A stretch of DNA of 64,000 nt from JBBQYD01 sp942493075 (GCA_942493075.1 OW818681.1:4092001-4156000); one strand, 5' to 3'; counted from the first letter of the stretch, positions 8,764 through 17,316 are shown. Translations and numbers: made by a program. Notes: generated by a model not told the origin, from the letters alone.

Positions 8764-11700
8764 GGGAACACCAGGCGGAAGAAGACAGAACCGTTATCGG
8801 GATTAATTGGAACCAGCCATTCGTTTGTGGCGGCGCTCTCAGGCAGGTCAGTCCAGCTTCCGCTAAGTCCTGTCCCGGGAGCATTGGTCTGGCTTTGAAG
8901 ACGCCAGCCGATCTGACCTGGGTCCCAGGCGAGCTTCACTTGGTTCCCCTCCACTACTGTAATCGGCAGGAGGCTAATAGAACGTCCAACTACCGTGATC
9001 GTTCCATCCGTTCCCACCCCGTTCGTCCAACCGAGTCCGGCAGGCAATTCCGGCAGAATGATCTCAGCGAAGCCTGTCACTGGCGCTTCAAATAAACGGA
9101 AAGTATCTCCGGCGGCCAACGCTGATCCGATATTGGTTATGACCAGAGAGCCTCCTCCGGTCATCGTGCCTGCGATGCACAGCAAGCGATCGCTAGTCTG
9201 GGCAGCAGCACGATTCAACTCCATGGTCAACGTGCCCCCGAGGCCCACGTTGCCTTGAACGGTCAGCGTGCCGATTCCGTCGCCTGGTTCGACTAACGAA
9301 CCAGCCGCCGCACTCACGTTTCCGATAATCTTGCCGTTCCCTCGCAAAACCCTGTTGATATTGAGCGTCAGGGTGCGATCCGCTCTTCCGCTTAAGTCGA
9401 GTTCGGCATTGTTCTCAAGAACGACCCCCGCTCCATTCGCAATATTCCCATTGCCGCTGAGCGCGAGGGTGCCGCCACTCACGATCGTCAAGCCTGTGTA
9501 GTTATTGGCACCACTCAGCGTGAGTCTGCCGATGCCGGTCTTGGTCAGTCCCCCACCGCCGCTGTTAACCAGAGCTTGAGGAACGGTAATGTTGAAACCC
9601 GCTGTATCAAACGTAACCCCGCCGGCCCGGAGTTGGGCTGCGGACAATCCATGGATGAAACTCGCACTCGACGCTCCGGCTACCAAAGTCACGCCGTTCA
9701 ATGTCAGAGTGCTTGATCCCGTTCCGCCAGCAATCCCACTTCCCGTTGTTATGATTTTCAATCGGCCTGCATTCAGATTGAGAGTGCCTGAGGATCTCGG
9801 GCCGGCGCCTAGAAGTATGGCTGGGCCATTGTCGCTGGCGGTAAGCGCACTTGTTTCATCAAGCTTACCAATAGTCAAAGTCCCCGTGGCGGTTCCCGTG
9901 CCTGCCCCGGAGTTGGTCCCGACGATCAACACGGGTCCACTACCCAGGATGTCTAAGTGGTTCTCTGGATTGCCGCCCAATACCATCGAACCAATCTGAC
10001 CACCCGACGCGGTATGGTCTAAAGAGGCAACAACCAATCTGCGGAGCACTCCGTTGAAAATCCCAGGCGACAGGTTAAACGTGCCGCTAGCGTTGTAGCT
10101 GCCGTTCCCACCGAATGCCGCCGAATGTCCAACTCCCAATGTCGTGCGGATTATGGTGCTTCCAACATTGATACGCGCGCCACTGCCGATGGAGAAGTTC
10201 ACCAAACATTTCTGGCCACCAACGGTCATGGCAGGTGTGAGAAACGTCGCGCTTCCTCCCAGGGCGCAGGAAACCTGCGCGCTCATTCCACCCGGGAACG
10301 CACCCGCGCTGTTCCCAAGAACGACAGAACTGCTGGCGTTTATCAACGAATTGGTGCCCAGCTTTAGCACGCCTGACCATGTTGCATTCCCCGCAGTGGC
10401 TCGATTCACACCGACCTCTGCCTTCTCAACGTACGCTCTAAAATCGCCCGCTGACGATACGTCCAGGATGCCGCTAACGGTTCCGGAACTGAAATCTCCT
10501 GAGCCAATCGAAAGGGTGCCGCTGGAGCCGCTTCCAACCATCAGCGTGCCCGTGCCGGGCACACTCAGAGTGCCGCCCGTCACATTGAGCCCGCCACTGC
10601 AGCGATTGTCGTCGCCAGCCAGCGAAATCGTTCCTAAACCGGTCTTGGTGAGACTCAGGGTACCCGAACCGGTCGTGCGATCGGTAACTCGTCCCAGGAA
10701 AACGCCGGTCGCATTACCAGCCCCAATCGTCAGGCTGCTGTTCCCGGTTCCTGCATTGTTGGCAATGGTTCCACCGGTGCCAGTCAGGTTATTAATCGTC
10801 TGGCTGGTTCCGTTCAGGTCCACGAGGCCGAAACCTCTGCCAGCGGTGTTGCTGATGGCCAAAGAGCTTGTTACCCCACCCAAAGTTCCAGAACCGGCAA
10901 GCCGCAGAGTGCTGGAACTGTTCAGAAGTGTTCCGCCTGTGTATGAATTGGGCGCCGCTAAAACGACCGTTCCACCCGCGCTGCCATTTGGATTATCCAC
11001 CGTGAGCCTGCCCAAACCGCTTATCCCTGCGGAAATCGTAAGCACGTTTCCACGCGGATTAAGAGTCCCTCCACCTTTGCTCAAGGTAAGGTAACCAGCT
11101 AACGTCTGCGGTATTCCAGCGCCGATGCCCACAATTCCCCCGTCCAGGAAGAGCCCGGTGGGCGCAGTAACGCCAATGGTAGTGGTGTTGTTATTGCCGG
11201 TGCCGGACAGATAGAGCCCGCCTGAATTTGATATCACTAGTGCTCCGCCGCCAAACACCTGGTCCGTGTTTGCTGATGGGGTGCGCAGGTCGAACCCTGA
11301 TACGACGCAAAGGTTGGTCGATGCCGGCATGCGCCCACCCTGCCAATGCAAACCGCTGGCGAAACTCGACTGGCCCGGTGCATCGCTGGCCACCAGCGGA
11401 AGAGCCACAGGGTCCACCCAGTTGAATGCGAATACTGCGGGAGCTGAATTGCCGAAGTCATTCCCGACGGTCTCAATTTCTATCAGGGCGGCGGGCTCCG
11501 TCCCTATTCGCTTGATCTCGGGAAAATAGAAGGCGTTGTTAGGAGTGCCTCCCAGCCAACTGCGGCTCTGATCAGGGTTCCTCCGAAAAATGTTGTAATA
11601 ATAGCGGGGATGAGCGGCATGGTTCCATTTCAGTTTTAACGCGAAATTGGTCCAGCCAAGGTTATACGCCCGATCCAAGGCCAGATTGGATGGGGATTCA

Positions 11701-13436
11701 GGCGTGCTGAGCTGGCCATTATAAATGGAAAGGAGGCCTATCCTGACGTTGTAGCTCTGCACAACACCAACCGCTCCGAACCGCAGAGCAATGAGTCCAA
11801 TGCGTCGTCCTGCTTGCGCGCCCAGATCCAGCAAGGCGGTGTTCCATCCGGCGACGGTGGTATTCCCCACGTCGTAATAGGTGATTGTCCCGGGTGCGTC
11901 TTCGAATGCCAATCCCACCTGCATGTAACTGGGAGCTGCCGCCACCCCGCGTTTATAGACCAACCGCAGCTTCGTGTCATTTGCCACAGCCAGGCTTGTC
12001 TGAAACAGCTTGAGCTCGTTTGTGGCACTCAAAGTACCGCTAACCTTCAGGCAACTCCCGCCATTGTAGGCGTCACCCCATTCCAAGGTCGGAGACAATT
12101 TTGCCCCGGTACTGCGCAAGGCCCAGCGCCAGGTCGGCAGAATGTCCTGCAACCCCAGATTGTTCCAGTCCCCACGCATCCGTTCCACACCATCGATGTA
12201 GTAGCTGGTGCCAACGCCGACGTTAAAAGCTGTTGTGAAAGGTACGTTGGTAATCACAGTCCTGGCCGGAATATAATGAGCCAGACCCTTCCAGCTTTCC
12301 GTTGTTGCCGTATTGCTTGGATCACCATTCACACCCACCCAATAGCGGCTGTCCCGAGCCAGGTAATCAGCAAAGCCCGACGATGAATTGAATGTCCATT
12401 CAGGACGGTAGATTCCCAGCGAAATCCGATGGGCCTGGCCTTCCGGAAAGAGGTTCTCCCAATCAATGCCGGAGGTGTAGTATCCGCCGCCTTCGGTGTC
12501 GATCCCGGCGTAGATGTCATACGGATCAAGCCCGAGGCTTAATGCTCGAGTCCGGGAGTTAGGCATTTTTGTAGAGTCGCCGTAACTGCTGCCCCACCAG
12601 AAATTCAGGAACATTGAGTGGGCTGCGAGCGAGCTGCCGTATTTCATGTACCAATCGTTGCTGGTGTTGAACTCGTTCTGAAATGAAACACTGCCGTTCT
12701 CAGCCATGGCATCGTACCACATGATTTCCAAGTGTGGCGCTTTGCTACGGAAATACAGGATGAAGTCCCTCATGTTGACCGCATCGGTCGAGTTTCCACC
12801 GAAAGTCTCCTGGTTGATGAACCAACCTTCAAAACCGAAATAATTCGCTGCCTCGATCAGTTTGTCCGCCATTGGAAAGGTGCTGCCGGATTTCTGCAGG
12901 AACTCCCGCAATCGCTGCAACCGCGTCGTGTCGGACCCCCATCCGAAGAAAACCTTTCCGAGCACGGGGACTCCATTTCGGTGCGCCGCATCCACTATGT
13001 GACCGTTTGGCACGAGGATGATTCGCGTGTCGCGATCGGAACCACCCCAAAAGGTGAGGCTTTCCATGTACTGCCAGAAAGTGGGCGTAAAGTATCTGGT
13101 TGTCCGGGAGCCTTGGGCGGAGCTGGCCGGGATCGTGTTGAAAGCCGAGAGCGTCGAAACACGAGCCTCGTTCACTCGCGCATGCGGGTTCAGATTGAAG
13201 GCCGGATTCAGCACGCGGCCCGCCAATGGCACAGTGCTTTTATTGTAGGGCGCGTCGGGATCTGTGGCCGGGCTCCAAGCCAGCATTTCCGAAGGATACC
13301 ATTGCGGCGAGATCGGCTCACCGATTAACTGGGCGAGTGAGCGGTCAGCGCCAAATCCGAGGAGGAGCGCTATGACTACCATGCCTTCCCATCGATGCAC
13401 TGCACCACAGGAAACCGTCTTTTGGAGTTCTTTCAT
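8760..13436 (-). CDS. GH85 endo-beta-N-acetylglucosaminidase fused to autotransporter-type beta-strand repeats
   Basis: Secreted 1558-residue enzyme that should cut the chitobiose core of high-mannose N-glycans. The signal peptide ends near residue 36 (SLAQ). The GH85 barrel covers about residues 45-370, with GVPVLGKVFFGWG and the catalytic Asn208-x-Glu210 in GWFINQETF; a beta domain runs to about residue 600. Residues about 690-1480 are a long Gly/Ser/Thr/Asn-rich series of autotransporter-associated beta-strand repeats (GGTLRLAGSG, GGLTKTGIGRLTLSGANNYTG). No outer-membrane barrel follows; instead the tail is KLAWDPGQIGWRLQSQ ... VFFRLVFP. It is the first gene of the leftward glycan operon (ATG at 13436). 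The substrate is inferred from the family and the mannanase neighbours. Confidence 0.9.
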   Translation of the reverse strand: MKELQKTVSCGAVHRWEGMVVIALLLGFGADRSLAQLIGEPISPQWYPSEMLAWSPATDPDAPYNKSTVPLAGRVLNPAFNLNPHARVNEARVSTLSAFNTIPASSAQGSRTTRYFTPTFWQYMESLTFWGGSDRDTRIILVPNGHIVDAAHRNGVPVLGKVFFGWGSDTTRLQRLREFLQKSGSTFPMADKLIEAANYFGFEGWFINQETFGGNSTDAVNMRDFILYFRSKAPHLEIMWYDAMAENGSVSFQNEFNTSNDWYMKYGSSLAAHSMFLNFWWGSSYGDSTKMPNSRTRALSLGLDPYDIYAGIDTEGGGYYTSGIDWENLFPEGQAHRISLGIYRPEWTFNSSSGFADYLARDSRYWVGVNGDPSNTATTESWKGLAHYIPARTVITNVPFTTAFNVGVGTSYYIDGVERMRGDWNNLGLQDILPTWRWALRSTGAKLSPTLEWGDAYNGGSCLKVSGTLSATNELKLFQTSLAVANDTKLRLVYKRGVAAAPSYMQVGLAFEDAPGTITYYDVGNTTVAGWNTALLDLGAQAGRRIGLIALRFGAVGVVQSYNVRIGLLSIYNGQLSTPESPSNLALDRAYNLGWTNFALKLKWNHAAHPRYYYNIFRRNPDQSRSWLGGTPNNAFYFPEIKRIGTEPAALIEIETVGNDFGNSAPAVFAFNWVDPVALPLVASDAPGQSSFASGLHWQGGRMPASTNLCVVSGFDLRTPSANTDQVFGGGALVISNSGGLYLSGTGNNNTTTIGVTAPTGLFLDGGIVGIGAGIPQTLAGYLTLSKGGGTLNPRGNVLTISAGISGLGRLTVDNPNGSAGGTVVLAAPNSYTGGTLLNSSSTLRLAGSGTLGGVTSSLAISNTAGRGFGLVDLNGTSQTINNLTGTGGTIANNAGTGNSSLTIGAGNATGVFLGRVTDRTTGSGTLSLTKTGLGTISLAGDDNRCSGGLNVTGGTLSVPGTGTLMVGSGSSGTLSIGSGDFSSGTVSGILDVSSAGDFRAYVEKAEVGVNRATAGNATWSGVLKLGTNSLINASSSVVLGNSAGAFPGGMSAQVSCALGGSATFLTPAMTVGGQKCLVNFSIGSGARINVGSTIIRTTLGVGHSAAFGGNGSYNASGTFNLSPGIFNGVLRRLVVASLDHTASGGQIGSMVLGGNPENHLDILGSGPVLIVGTNSGAGTGTATGTLTIGKLDETSALTASDNGPAILLGAGPRSSGTLNLNAGRLKIITTGSGIAGGTGSSTLTLNGVTLVAGASSASFIHGLSAAQLRAGGVTFDTAGFNITVPQALVNSGGGGLTKTGIGRLTLSGANNYTGLTIVSGGTLALSGNGNIANGAGVVLENNAELDLSGRADRTLTLNINRVLRGNGKIIGNVSAAAGSLVEPGDGIGTLTVQGNVGLGGTLTMELNRAAAQTSDRLLCIAGTMTGGGSLVITNIGSALAAGDTFRLFEAPVTGFAEIILPELPAGLGWTNGVGTDGTITVVGRSISLLPITVVEGNQVKLAWDPGQIGWRLQSQTNAPGTGLSGSWTDLPESAATNEWLVPINPDNGSVFFRLVFP

Positions 13437-13685
13437 ACAACAATCTGCCAGTCTCTATCTGAATACTTGGAAACAGTGCGGATGTTCGAGCGGAATCTTA
13501 AAAAAAAGAAGAAAAGATTAAGTGGCCGCCAGGATAGCAGTTCCTTAGACCGTTCGGCACTGCCACTTCCAGCAACTTGGCCCAGAATCCTTCAAGCTCT
13601 ACGTGGGGGCCTTCCAGCCAATGGGCAATGATGACCGTTGGGACAGCCGGACACTGGACCTTCGGAAAGCTCTGAAGTCATGATC

Positions 13686-13719
13686 TTTGGCTTTATCCCT
13701 CTTTGTTCAAAAAGCCAAA
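13686..13719. terminator. Hairpin, possible terminator or attenuator
   Basis: A 9-bp perfect stem (TTTGGCTTT at 13686-13694 with AAAGCCAAA at 13711-13719) encloses a 16-nt loop. It is A/T rich and lacks a long T-run on either side. It precedes the promoter repeat, so it may insulate transcription from the left. The role is uncertain. Confidence 0.35.
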
Positions 13720-13771
13720 ACCAATCTCCCCTTGCCGTCGGGAACCCCATCATCGTTCGTTTCCAAAAATC

Positions 13772-13809
13772 GTAATTACAATTGACACATTTCCGTTCAA
13801 ACTTATGCT
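13772..13809 (+). promoter_or_regulatory. Promoter repeat copy 1 (GTAATTAC box, TTGACA-16-TATGCT)
   Basis: The palindrome GTAATTAC (13772-13779) is followed 2 nt later by TTGACA (13782-13787), 16 nt, then TATGCT (13804-13809), a near-consensus sigma-70 promoter pointing right. The same arrangement recurs at 16154 and 18421. Similarity between copies extends about 45 nt upstream (CTCCCC TTGC ... GGAACCCCATCA). The gene at 13831 starts 22 nt after the -10. The upstream palindrome could be an operator; that is inference. Confidence 0.7.
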
Positions 13810-13830
13810 GGGCAGCGCAACTCTATTACT

Positions 13831-14145
13831 ATGACACCTCTGCTGGCCATTCTTGAGTTCAGCGATTTTGCAGTGATCGCGTTCATTGTCGTCGTCTTCG
13901 CAGGAGTAAGCTCCTTCGCCGCCCGGCAGCGGCTCGACGTGCGTCGGCTGGAACGCAAGCTGGATGCGCTTCTCAAGCACCAAGGGGTTTCATTGCCGTC
14001 ATGTTTGTCTCCGGAGGTTCAGCATCTGGCCAAAGACCCGGCGCAGAAGATAGCGGCTATCAAGCTCCATCGAGAGCAGAATCCCGGCCTGGCCCTTTCT
14101 GAAGCCAAGGCAGAGGTCGAACAGCACTCGGATGCGAACGATTGA
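13831..14145 (+). CDS. Small membrane-anchored protein with L7/L12-like C-terminal segment
   Basis: A 104-residue protein with one N-terminal transmembrane helix (about residues 12-30, FAVIAFIVVVFAGVSSF), a charged linker (RRLERKLDALLKHQG) and a C-terminal segment KIAAIKLHREQNPGLALSEAKAEVE. The last segment resembles the alpha-helical core of the ribosomal L7/L12 C-terminal domain (K-I-x-x-I-K ... G-L-x-x-A-K-x-x-V-E). Such small membrane proteins are common but uncharacterised. It is directly served by promoter repeat copy 1. Role unknown. Confidence 0.6.
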   Translation: MTPLLAILEFSDFAVIAFIVVVFAGVSSFAARQRLDVRRLERKLDALLKHQGVSLPSCLSPEVQHLAKDPAQKIAAIKLHREQNPGLALSEAKAEVEQHSDAND

Positions 14146-14179
14146 ACAACATAGAGGACGGTCAGTCGGATAATTGCAA

Positions 14180-14611
14180 ATGGCAACGAGTTCACCGCAA
14201 TTTCTAAAAGGGTGGAGGTTGGTCTGTGCCTCGGTTCCGGCTTTGGCCGTAACCGCTGGAGTGGCGGCGTGGGGACTCTTCGCCGATAAACTCAGCGTTT
14301 CATCGGTCACTGGCGGCGTCGCTATCCAGACGCTTCGGTTGGGTGAATATTACACGCCGGTTTCACGATTGGTCATTTATGAAGGTGACAGCGGGAAAGA
14401 AGTCGTGCGGTTCGTGGCAAAGGACGACAACGCTCGGATGCATAACGTCACAGTCCGTGCTGGTGTGAACCAGTTCGCGGATAAAGATCTTGCTGACTAT
14501 TCCGTGTCGTATCCCGCTGGGACGTCATACGCCTTCAAATCGGGCACCCCGTATAAGGTGGCAGTCACTTGGAAGTACCGCACCAGCGAACGTTCATTCA
14601 CTTTGCCTTGA
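14180..14611 (+). CDS. Hypothetical protein with N-terminal membrane segment
   Basis: A 143-residue protein; I chose ATG at 14180 over an upstream TTG at 14174. The hydrophobic segment at about residues 12-34 (LVCASVPALAVTAGVAAWGLF) is a signal anchor or signal peptide. The rest is beta-rich (LGEYYTPVSRLVIYEGDSGKEVVRF, YAFKSGTPYKVAVTWKY). I do not recognise a family. It follows the previous gene by 34 nt on the same strand and may share promoter repeat copy 1. Confidence 0.5.
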   Translation: MATSSPQFLKGWRLVCASVPALAVTAGVAAWGLFADKLSVSSVTGGVAIQTLRLGEYYTPVSRLVIYEGDSGKEVVRFVAKDDNARMHNVTVRAGVNQFADKDLADYSVSYPAGTSYAFKSGTPYKVAVTWKYRTSERSFTLP

Positions 14612-14879
14612 AGAAGTGCCCCAGCAAATCGGGTTATTTCTGACCCGAAGGTGTTGGACCAAACCGATCCACAAAAAGGCGGTATTCTTCCTGTGCGAAA
14701 GTTGCTCCCTTCAGACAATCCGCACTCCCGCCTGTTTGAGGGAAAGGGTGGCTTTTGGACTTCACGACGGCGGAGGCGTGCCCGAACCCCATACCAATAA
14801 GTCACAAAACAGTAATAACTTCTCATTTATCGTTAAACAGTTCTTGTTTCCCATTAATTCTCGGAGTAGATTCACCGCC

Positions 14880-15404
14880 ATGAGCGAAATACAGAGCGCT
14901 GAAAAGAGTAATCTCCGGATGCACAGGATCCAAAGGGTAATCAAGATTGTCCGGTTCTTAGTCTCTTCCAGCATCATTTTTGGGCTTGTGTTCGTCTCGT
15001 TATTTTTGGCCGACCTTTCCGGCTTCAGCCTTATTCCGCAAGGTGTTAAAGTGTCTTTTTCGCCGCTCCTGACCTATGCTTCGCCATTTAAGATTCCGGC
15101 AGTTGTTCTGTGTTTGGGATTTGTGAGGGTGGCGTTGTTTCTTGCTGGTGCGCTGATTTTGTTTTGGTGGCTTGATCTGGTTGAAGGAGGGCAATTCTTC
15201 GTTGAGCAGAGCGTTCGCCACATCAAGTGGCTCGGCTACTTGGTAATCACTGATTGGGCAGTCACAAAACTTCTGGACGCAATGGCACACTCCGGCGTGG
15301 AACTCTCATTCGGGAAACTTTTGCTCGGTCTCCTGGTTGTTCTGTTCGCGTGGGTCATGGATGAGGGCCGGAAGATTAAAGAGGAACAGGAGCTTACCGT
15401 TTAG
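14880..15404 (+). CDS. DUF2975-type four-helix membrane protein
   Basis: A 174-residue integral membrane protein with four hydrophobic helices: SSSIIFGLVFVSLFLADL, VVLCLGFVRVALFLAGALILFWWL, WLGYLVITDWAVTKLL and LLLGLLVVLFAWVMDEGRKIKEEQ. The last helix ending in MDEGRKIKEEQELTV is typical of the DUF2975 family. I chose ATG at 14880 because upstream in-frame sequence is not protein-like. Three nt separate it from an XRE-type regulator, the usual partner of this family. Function is unknown; a sensor or stress role with the regulator is inferred. Confidence 0.75.
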   Translation: MSEIQSAEKSNLRMHRIQRVIKIVRFLVSSSIIFGLVFVSLFLADLSGFSLIPQGVKVSFSPLLTYASPFKIPAVVLCLGFVRVALFLAGALILFWWLDLVEGGQFFVEQSVRHIKWLGYLVITDWAVTKLLDAMAHSGVELSFGKLLLGLLVVLFAWVMDEGRKIKEEQELTV

Positions 15405-15407
15405 AGT

Positions 15408-15647
15408 ATGCCAATCATCGTTAATCTGGACGTAGTCCTCGCCCAACGGAAAATGCGCTTAAACGATTTGGCCGAAGGCGTGGATATCACCCCGCAAAAT
15501 CTATCCATCCTCAAAACCGGCAAGGCTAAGGCCATCCGCTTTTCCACTCTGGAAGCCATCTGCCAACACCTTAGTTGCCAGCCCGGTGATATTCTGGAAT
15601 ATCGCTCGGAAGATAGCTTCCCAACAGGCGGCATTAAGAGCAAGTAA
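15408..15647 (+). CDS. XRE-family helix-turn-helix regulator (YozG-like)
   Basis: A 79-residue small DNA-binding protein of the Cro/C1 type. It starts NLDVVLAQRKMRLNDLAEGVDITPQNLSILKTGKAKAI, a compact HTH in which the recognition helix is near residues 28-40, then FSTLEAICQHLSCQPGDILEY. This short form typically follows DUF2975 membrane proteins, and here the pair is separated by 3 nt. It probably controls its own operon. A hairpin with a T-run lies about 95 nt downstream. Confidence 0.82.
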   Translation: MPIIVNLDVVLAQRKMRLNDLAEGVDITPQNLSILKTGKAKAIRFSTLEAICQHLSCQPGDILEYRSEDSFPTGGIKSK

Positions 15648-15742
15648 GCAAGAATTCTACCAACGACAAAGCCCTGCGGGACCCTCACCGCATCTGTTCT
15701 TGTTTACCTAGTGACCTTAGGAACTCGGCACAGGGTTTCCTC

Positions 15743-15764
15743 AAGCCCTACGCTGAGGGCTTTT
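15743..15764 (+). terminator. Rho-independent terminator after the DUF2975-XRE pair
   Basis: The stem AAGCCCT (15743-15749) pairs with AGGGCTT (15756-15762) around a 6-nt loop and is followed by T residues. It points right and would end the transcript of the small regulator operon. Confidence 0.65.
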
Positions 15765-15828
15765 CGCCACGTTCGCTAAACCAGTATCGAAGACTCTGCG
15801 AGGTCAGCCTCAAGTGGAGGGCGGGGCT

Positions 15829-16062
15829 CTATACCTTGTGGATTTGACTGCGTGCCAGCATTCGGTTCATCCATTCGTCCGCCTCCTCATGTGTTCTGAA
15901 GCGATAAACACCCTTCGGGGCCCAGCGGTGACCTAAGGAACGATGCAACTCGACCGCAAGACGCTGCAGTTGCATGCCATTCTTGAGTTCATCACTCCGT
16001 CCTACGCGGCGGCCTACAACCCTGTCGATCTTCTCCTCAAGGTTTATAAACGGCTGTTCCAC
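15829..16062 (-). CDS. Small hypothetical protein
   Basis: A 77-residue charged protein (EEKIDRVVGRRVGRSDELKNGMQLQRLAVELH ... GVYRFRTHEEADEWMNRML). The C-terminal stretch FRTHEEADEWM looks like a folded, conserved segment and the composition is protein-like, so I accept it. Antitoxin-like proteins of this size occur beside nucleotidyltransferases, but no such partner is visible here. It is the only leftward gene in this part of the accessory region. Function not recognised. Confidence 0.5.
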   Translation of the reverse strand: MEQPFINLEEKIDRVVGRRVGRSDELKNGMQLQRLAVELHRSLGHRWAPKGVYRFRTHEEADEWMNRMLARSQIHKV

Positions 16063-16153
16063 TCTTGAAACATAAGGCCACCACTTGGTTGCGGCAAGCC
16101 AGGACTCTCCCCCTTGCTACCCGGAACCCCATCAGCACCTCTTTTCAAAAATC

Positions 16154-16191
16154 GTAATTACAATTGACATACTCCGGCCCGAACTTATTCT
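16154..16191 (+). promoter_or_regulatory. Promoter repeat copy 2
   Basis: GTAATTAC at 16154-16161, TTGACA at 16164-16169, 16 nt, TATTCT at 16186-16191. The flank upstream (CTCCCCCTTGC ... CGGAACCCCATCA) matches copy 1, and the 70 nt downstream match copy 3, ending in an attC-like site. It points into the cassette-like genes at 16280 and 16585. Confidence 0.7.
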
Positions 16192-16201
16192 GATCCCATG
16201 A

Positions 16202-16264
16202 ACTCAACCCGGCCGACTGGTTTGTTTTCCTCAAAGACACTTTTCACCATTTGTGCTGTTGGGC
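16202..16264 (+). repeat. attC/attI-like site directly after promoter repeat 2
   Basis: Starts with ACTCAAC (fits the RYYYAAC core) and ends with GTTGGGC (fits GTTRRRY), 63 nt overall. The inside is only weakly self-complementary (an offset TGGT/ACCA pairing implies one unpaired base). A close copy lies at 18470-18533 after promoter repeat 3. The next gene begins 15 nt after the right core. The assignment as a recombination site is inference from the core motifs and the array context. Confidence 0.45.
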
Positions 16265-16279
16265 GGGGTTCGGCACGCT

Positions 16280-16474
16280 ATGAAGCAAAGAGACAAGATG
16301 CGGGAATTGTTCCATCGGTTCGGCGGCAGCAGGGCGCGGATTGTGCTAGCATACGCTGAGGCAGAGCGGTGCGGCGAGGTCGAACGCGTACGTGACTCGA
16401 ATGGTCTGAGCGCTGACGTTTACGCGTCGCGGCTCTTTTCAGATGGCGTTCGGAAGAAGTGGATTCAGCAATGA
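16280..16474 (+). CDS. Small hypothetical protein (cassette-type)
   Basis: A 64-residue charged protein (KQRDKMRELFHRFGG ... EAERCGEVERVRDSNGLSADVYASRLFSDGVRKKW). The alternation of acidic and basic helices and a C-terminal segment of the pattern YASRLFxDGxRKxW look like a genuine small soluble protein. I chose ATG at 16280, 15 nt downstream of a GTTGGGC core. Its stop is 4 nt before the left core (GCCCAAC) of an attC-like site, which is the compact layout of an integron gene cassette. Function unknown. Confidence 0.55.
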   Translation: MKQRDKMRELFHRFGGSRARIVLAYAEAERCGEVERVRDSNGLSADVYASRLFSDGVRKKWIQQ

Positions 16475-16478
16475 CAGT

Positions 16479-16577
16479 GCCCAACAACATCACTGCACAC
16501 AACGCCGGATGGCCGTCACAGTCCCGCTTCGGGCTCATCGTCTTTTTGACCGGCGTGTGTGAGTTTTGGCGTTCGCC
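16479..16577 (+). repeat. attC-like recombination site
   Basis: Left core GCCCAAC (16479-16485), right core GTTCGCC (16571-16577). The inner stem CACACAACGCCGG (16496-16508) pairs with CCGGCGTGTGTG (16550-16561) with a single unpaired A, the hallmark of attC hairpins. It sits 4 nt after one stop codon and 7 nt before the next start. Confidence 0.6.
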
Positions 16578-16584
16578 ATAAGCT

Positions 16585-17313
16585 ATGACCGCCATCGAGG
16601 AGATCACGAACGCTCAAAAGGCCGCGTTGGTTGACGAAGACGGCGAGCCTGTGCGGTTTGAGTTGGCACCGGCGCTCGAAGCAGACCAAATTGACTCGCT
16701 GGAAAAGGATGCAGGTCAACCGTTGCCCGAAGAGTTGAAATTGCTCCTGTCCTTCTGCTCGGGCATTGATGGTGTCCTCGACGGGATTGACTTCACCGGT
16801 CGCGATATGGCATTTGAGCAGATAGAAGTGTTCCCTCACGGCCTCCCCATCGCGAGCGACGGATTTGGCAATTTCTGGGTTCTTGATCTCACTCCAAACA
16901 CGGTAAAAACTGCCCCTGTCTTCTTTGCCTGTCACGACGCTCCGGTGATTCTGTATCAGAGCAGCGATATCGCTTCCTTTCTGTCAGAGGTCTTTCGCAT
17001 GCGCACGCCGCCTCACAAATCTCTTGTTGACGATGTTCATGAGGACAGGCTTTTCGACGTATGGCGGAAGAATCCGGGCGTTATCGATCAGTCGGCTGCA
17101 GCGGCGTCGCCAGATTCCGCATTACGAGCCTTTGCCTCAGCATTGGATGTTCATTTTCAGATTGTGGATTTGCGCAGTGCCAGTCCGGGCATGGGATTCT
17201 CTTGGGGAAGATACGGTCCTCGGACAGAAGTGCGACGTCACGGATACGATAGGATTTTCGGATATACAAAGCCTGCAAAGACAGGCTTGTTTACCAAGCT
17301 TTTCGGTCGGTAG
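16585..17313 (+). CDS. SMI1/KNR4 (SUKH) family protein
   Basis: A 242-residue soluble protein. The N-terminal half shows the SUKH pattern: a helix with acidic residues (LEADQIDSLEKDAGQPLPEELKLLLSFCSGIDG), then FPHGLPIASDGFGNFWVLDL and a segment VFFACHDAPVILYQSSDIASFL. SUKH proteins often act as immunity proteins against contact-dependent or polymorphic toxins, but no toxin gene is adjacent. The C-terminal 80 residues (WRKNPGVIDQ ... FGYTKPAKTGLFTKLFGR) are not recognised. It lies between two attC-like sites and looks like a mobile cassette. Confidence 0.7.
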   Translation: MTAIEEITNAQKAALVDEDGEPVRFELAPALEADQIDSLEKDAGQPLPEELKLLLSFCSGIDGVLDGIDFTGRDMAFEQIEVFPHGLPIASDGFGNFWVLDLTPNTVKTAPVFFACHDAPVILYQSSDIASFLSEVFRMRTPPHKSLVDDVHEDRLFDVWRKNPGVIDQSAAAASPDSALRAFASALDVHFQIVDLRSASPGMGFSWGRYGPRTEVRRHGYDRIFGYTKPAKTGLFTKLFGR

Positions 17314-17316
17314 AAT

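Larger units (their letters stand above)
13437..13830. other. Divergent intergenic region
   Basis: This 394-nt gap lies between the leftward GH85 operon and the rightward gene at 13831. It must hold the promoter for the glycan operon, but I see no clear -35/-10 pair for it. An A-rich run lies at 13498-13517, a hairpin at 13686-13719, and the first copy of the promoter-bearing repeat at about 13726-13809. I see no credible gene. Confidence 0.6.

Noticed and set aside
9589..11094. Long rightward frames (up to 316 residues, Pro/Val/Leu-rich) opposite the GH85 repeats
   Set aside because: They are artefacts of the Gly/Thr/Ser-rich repeats on the other strand; composition follows the complement and there is no ribosome site.
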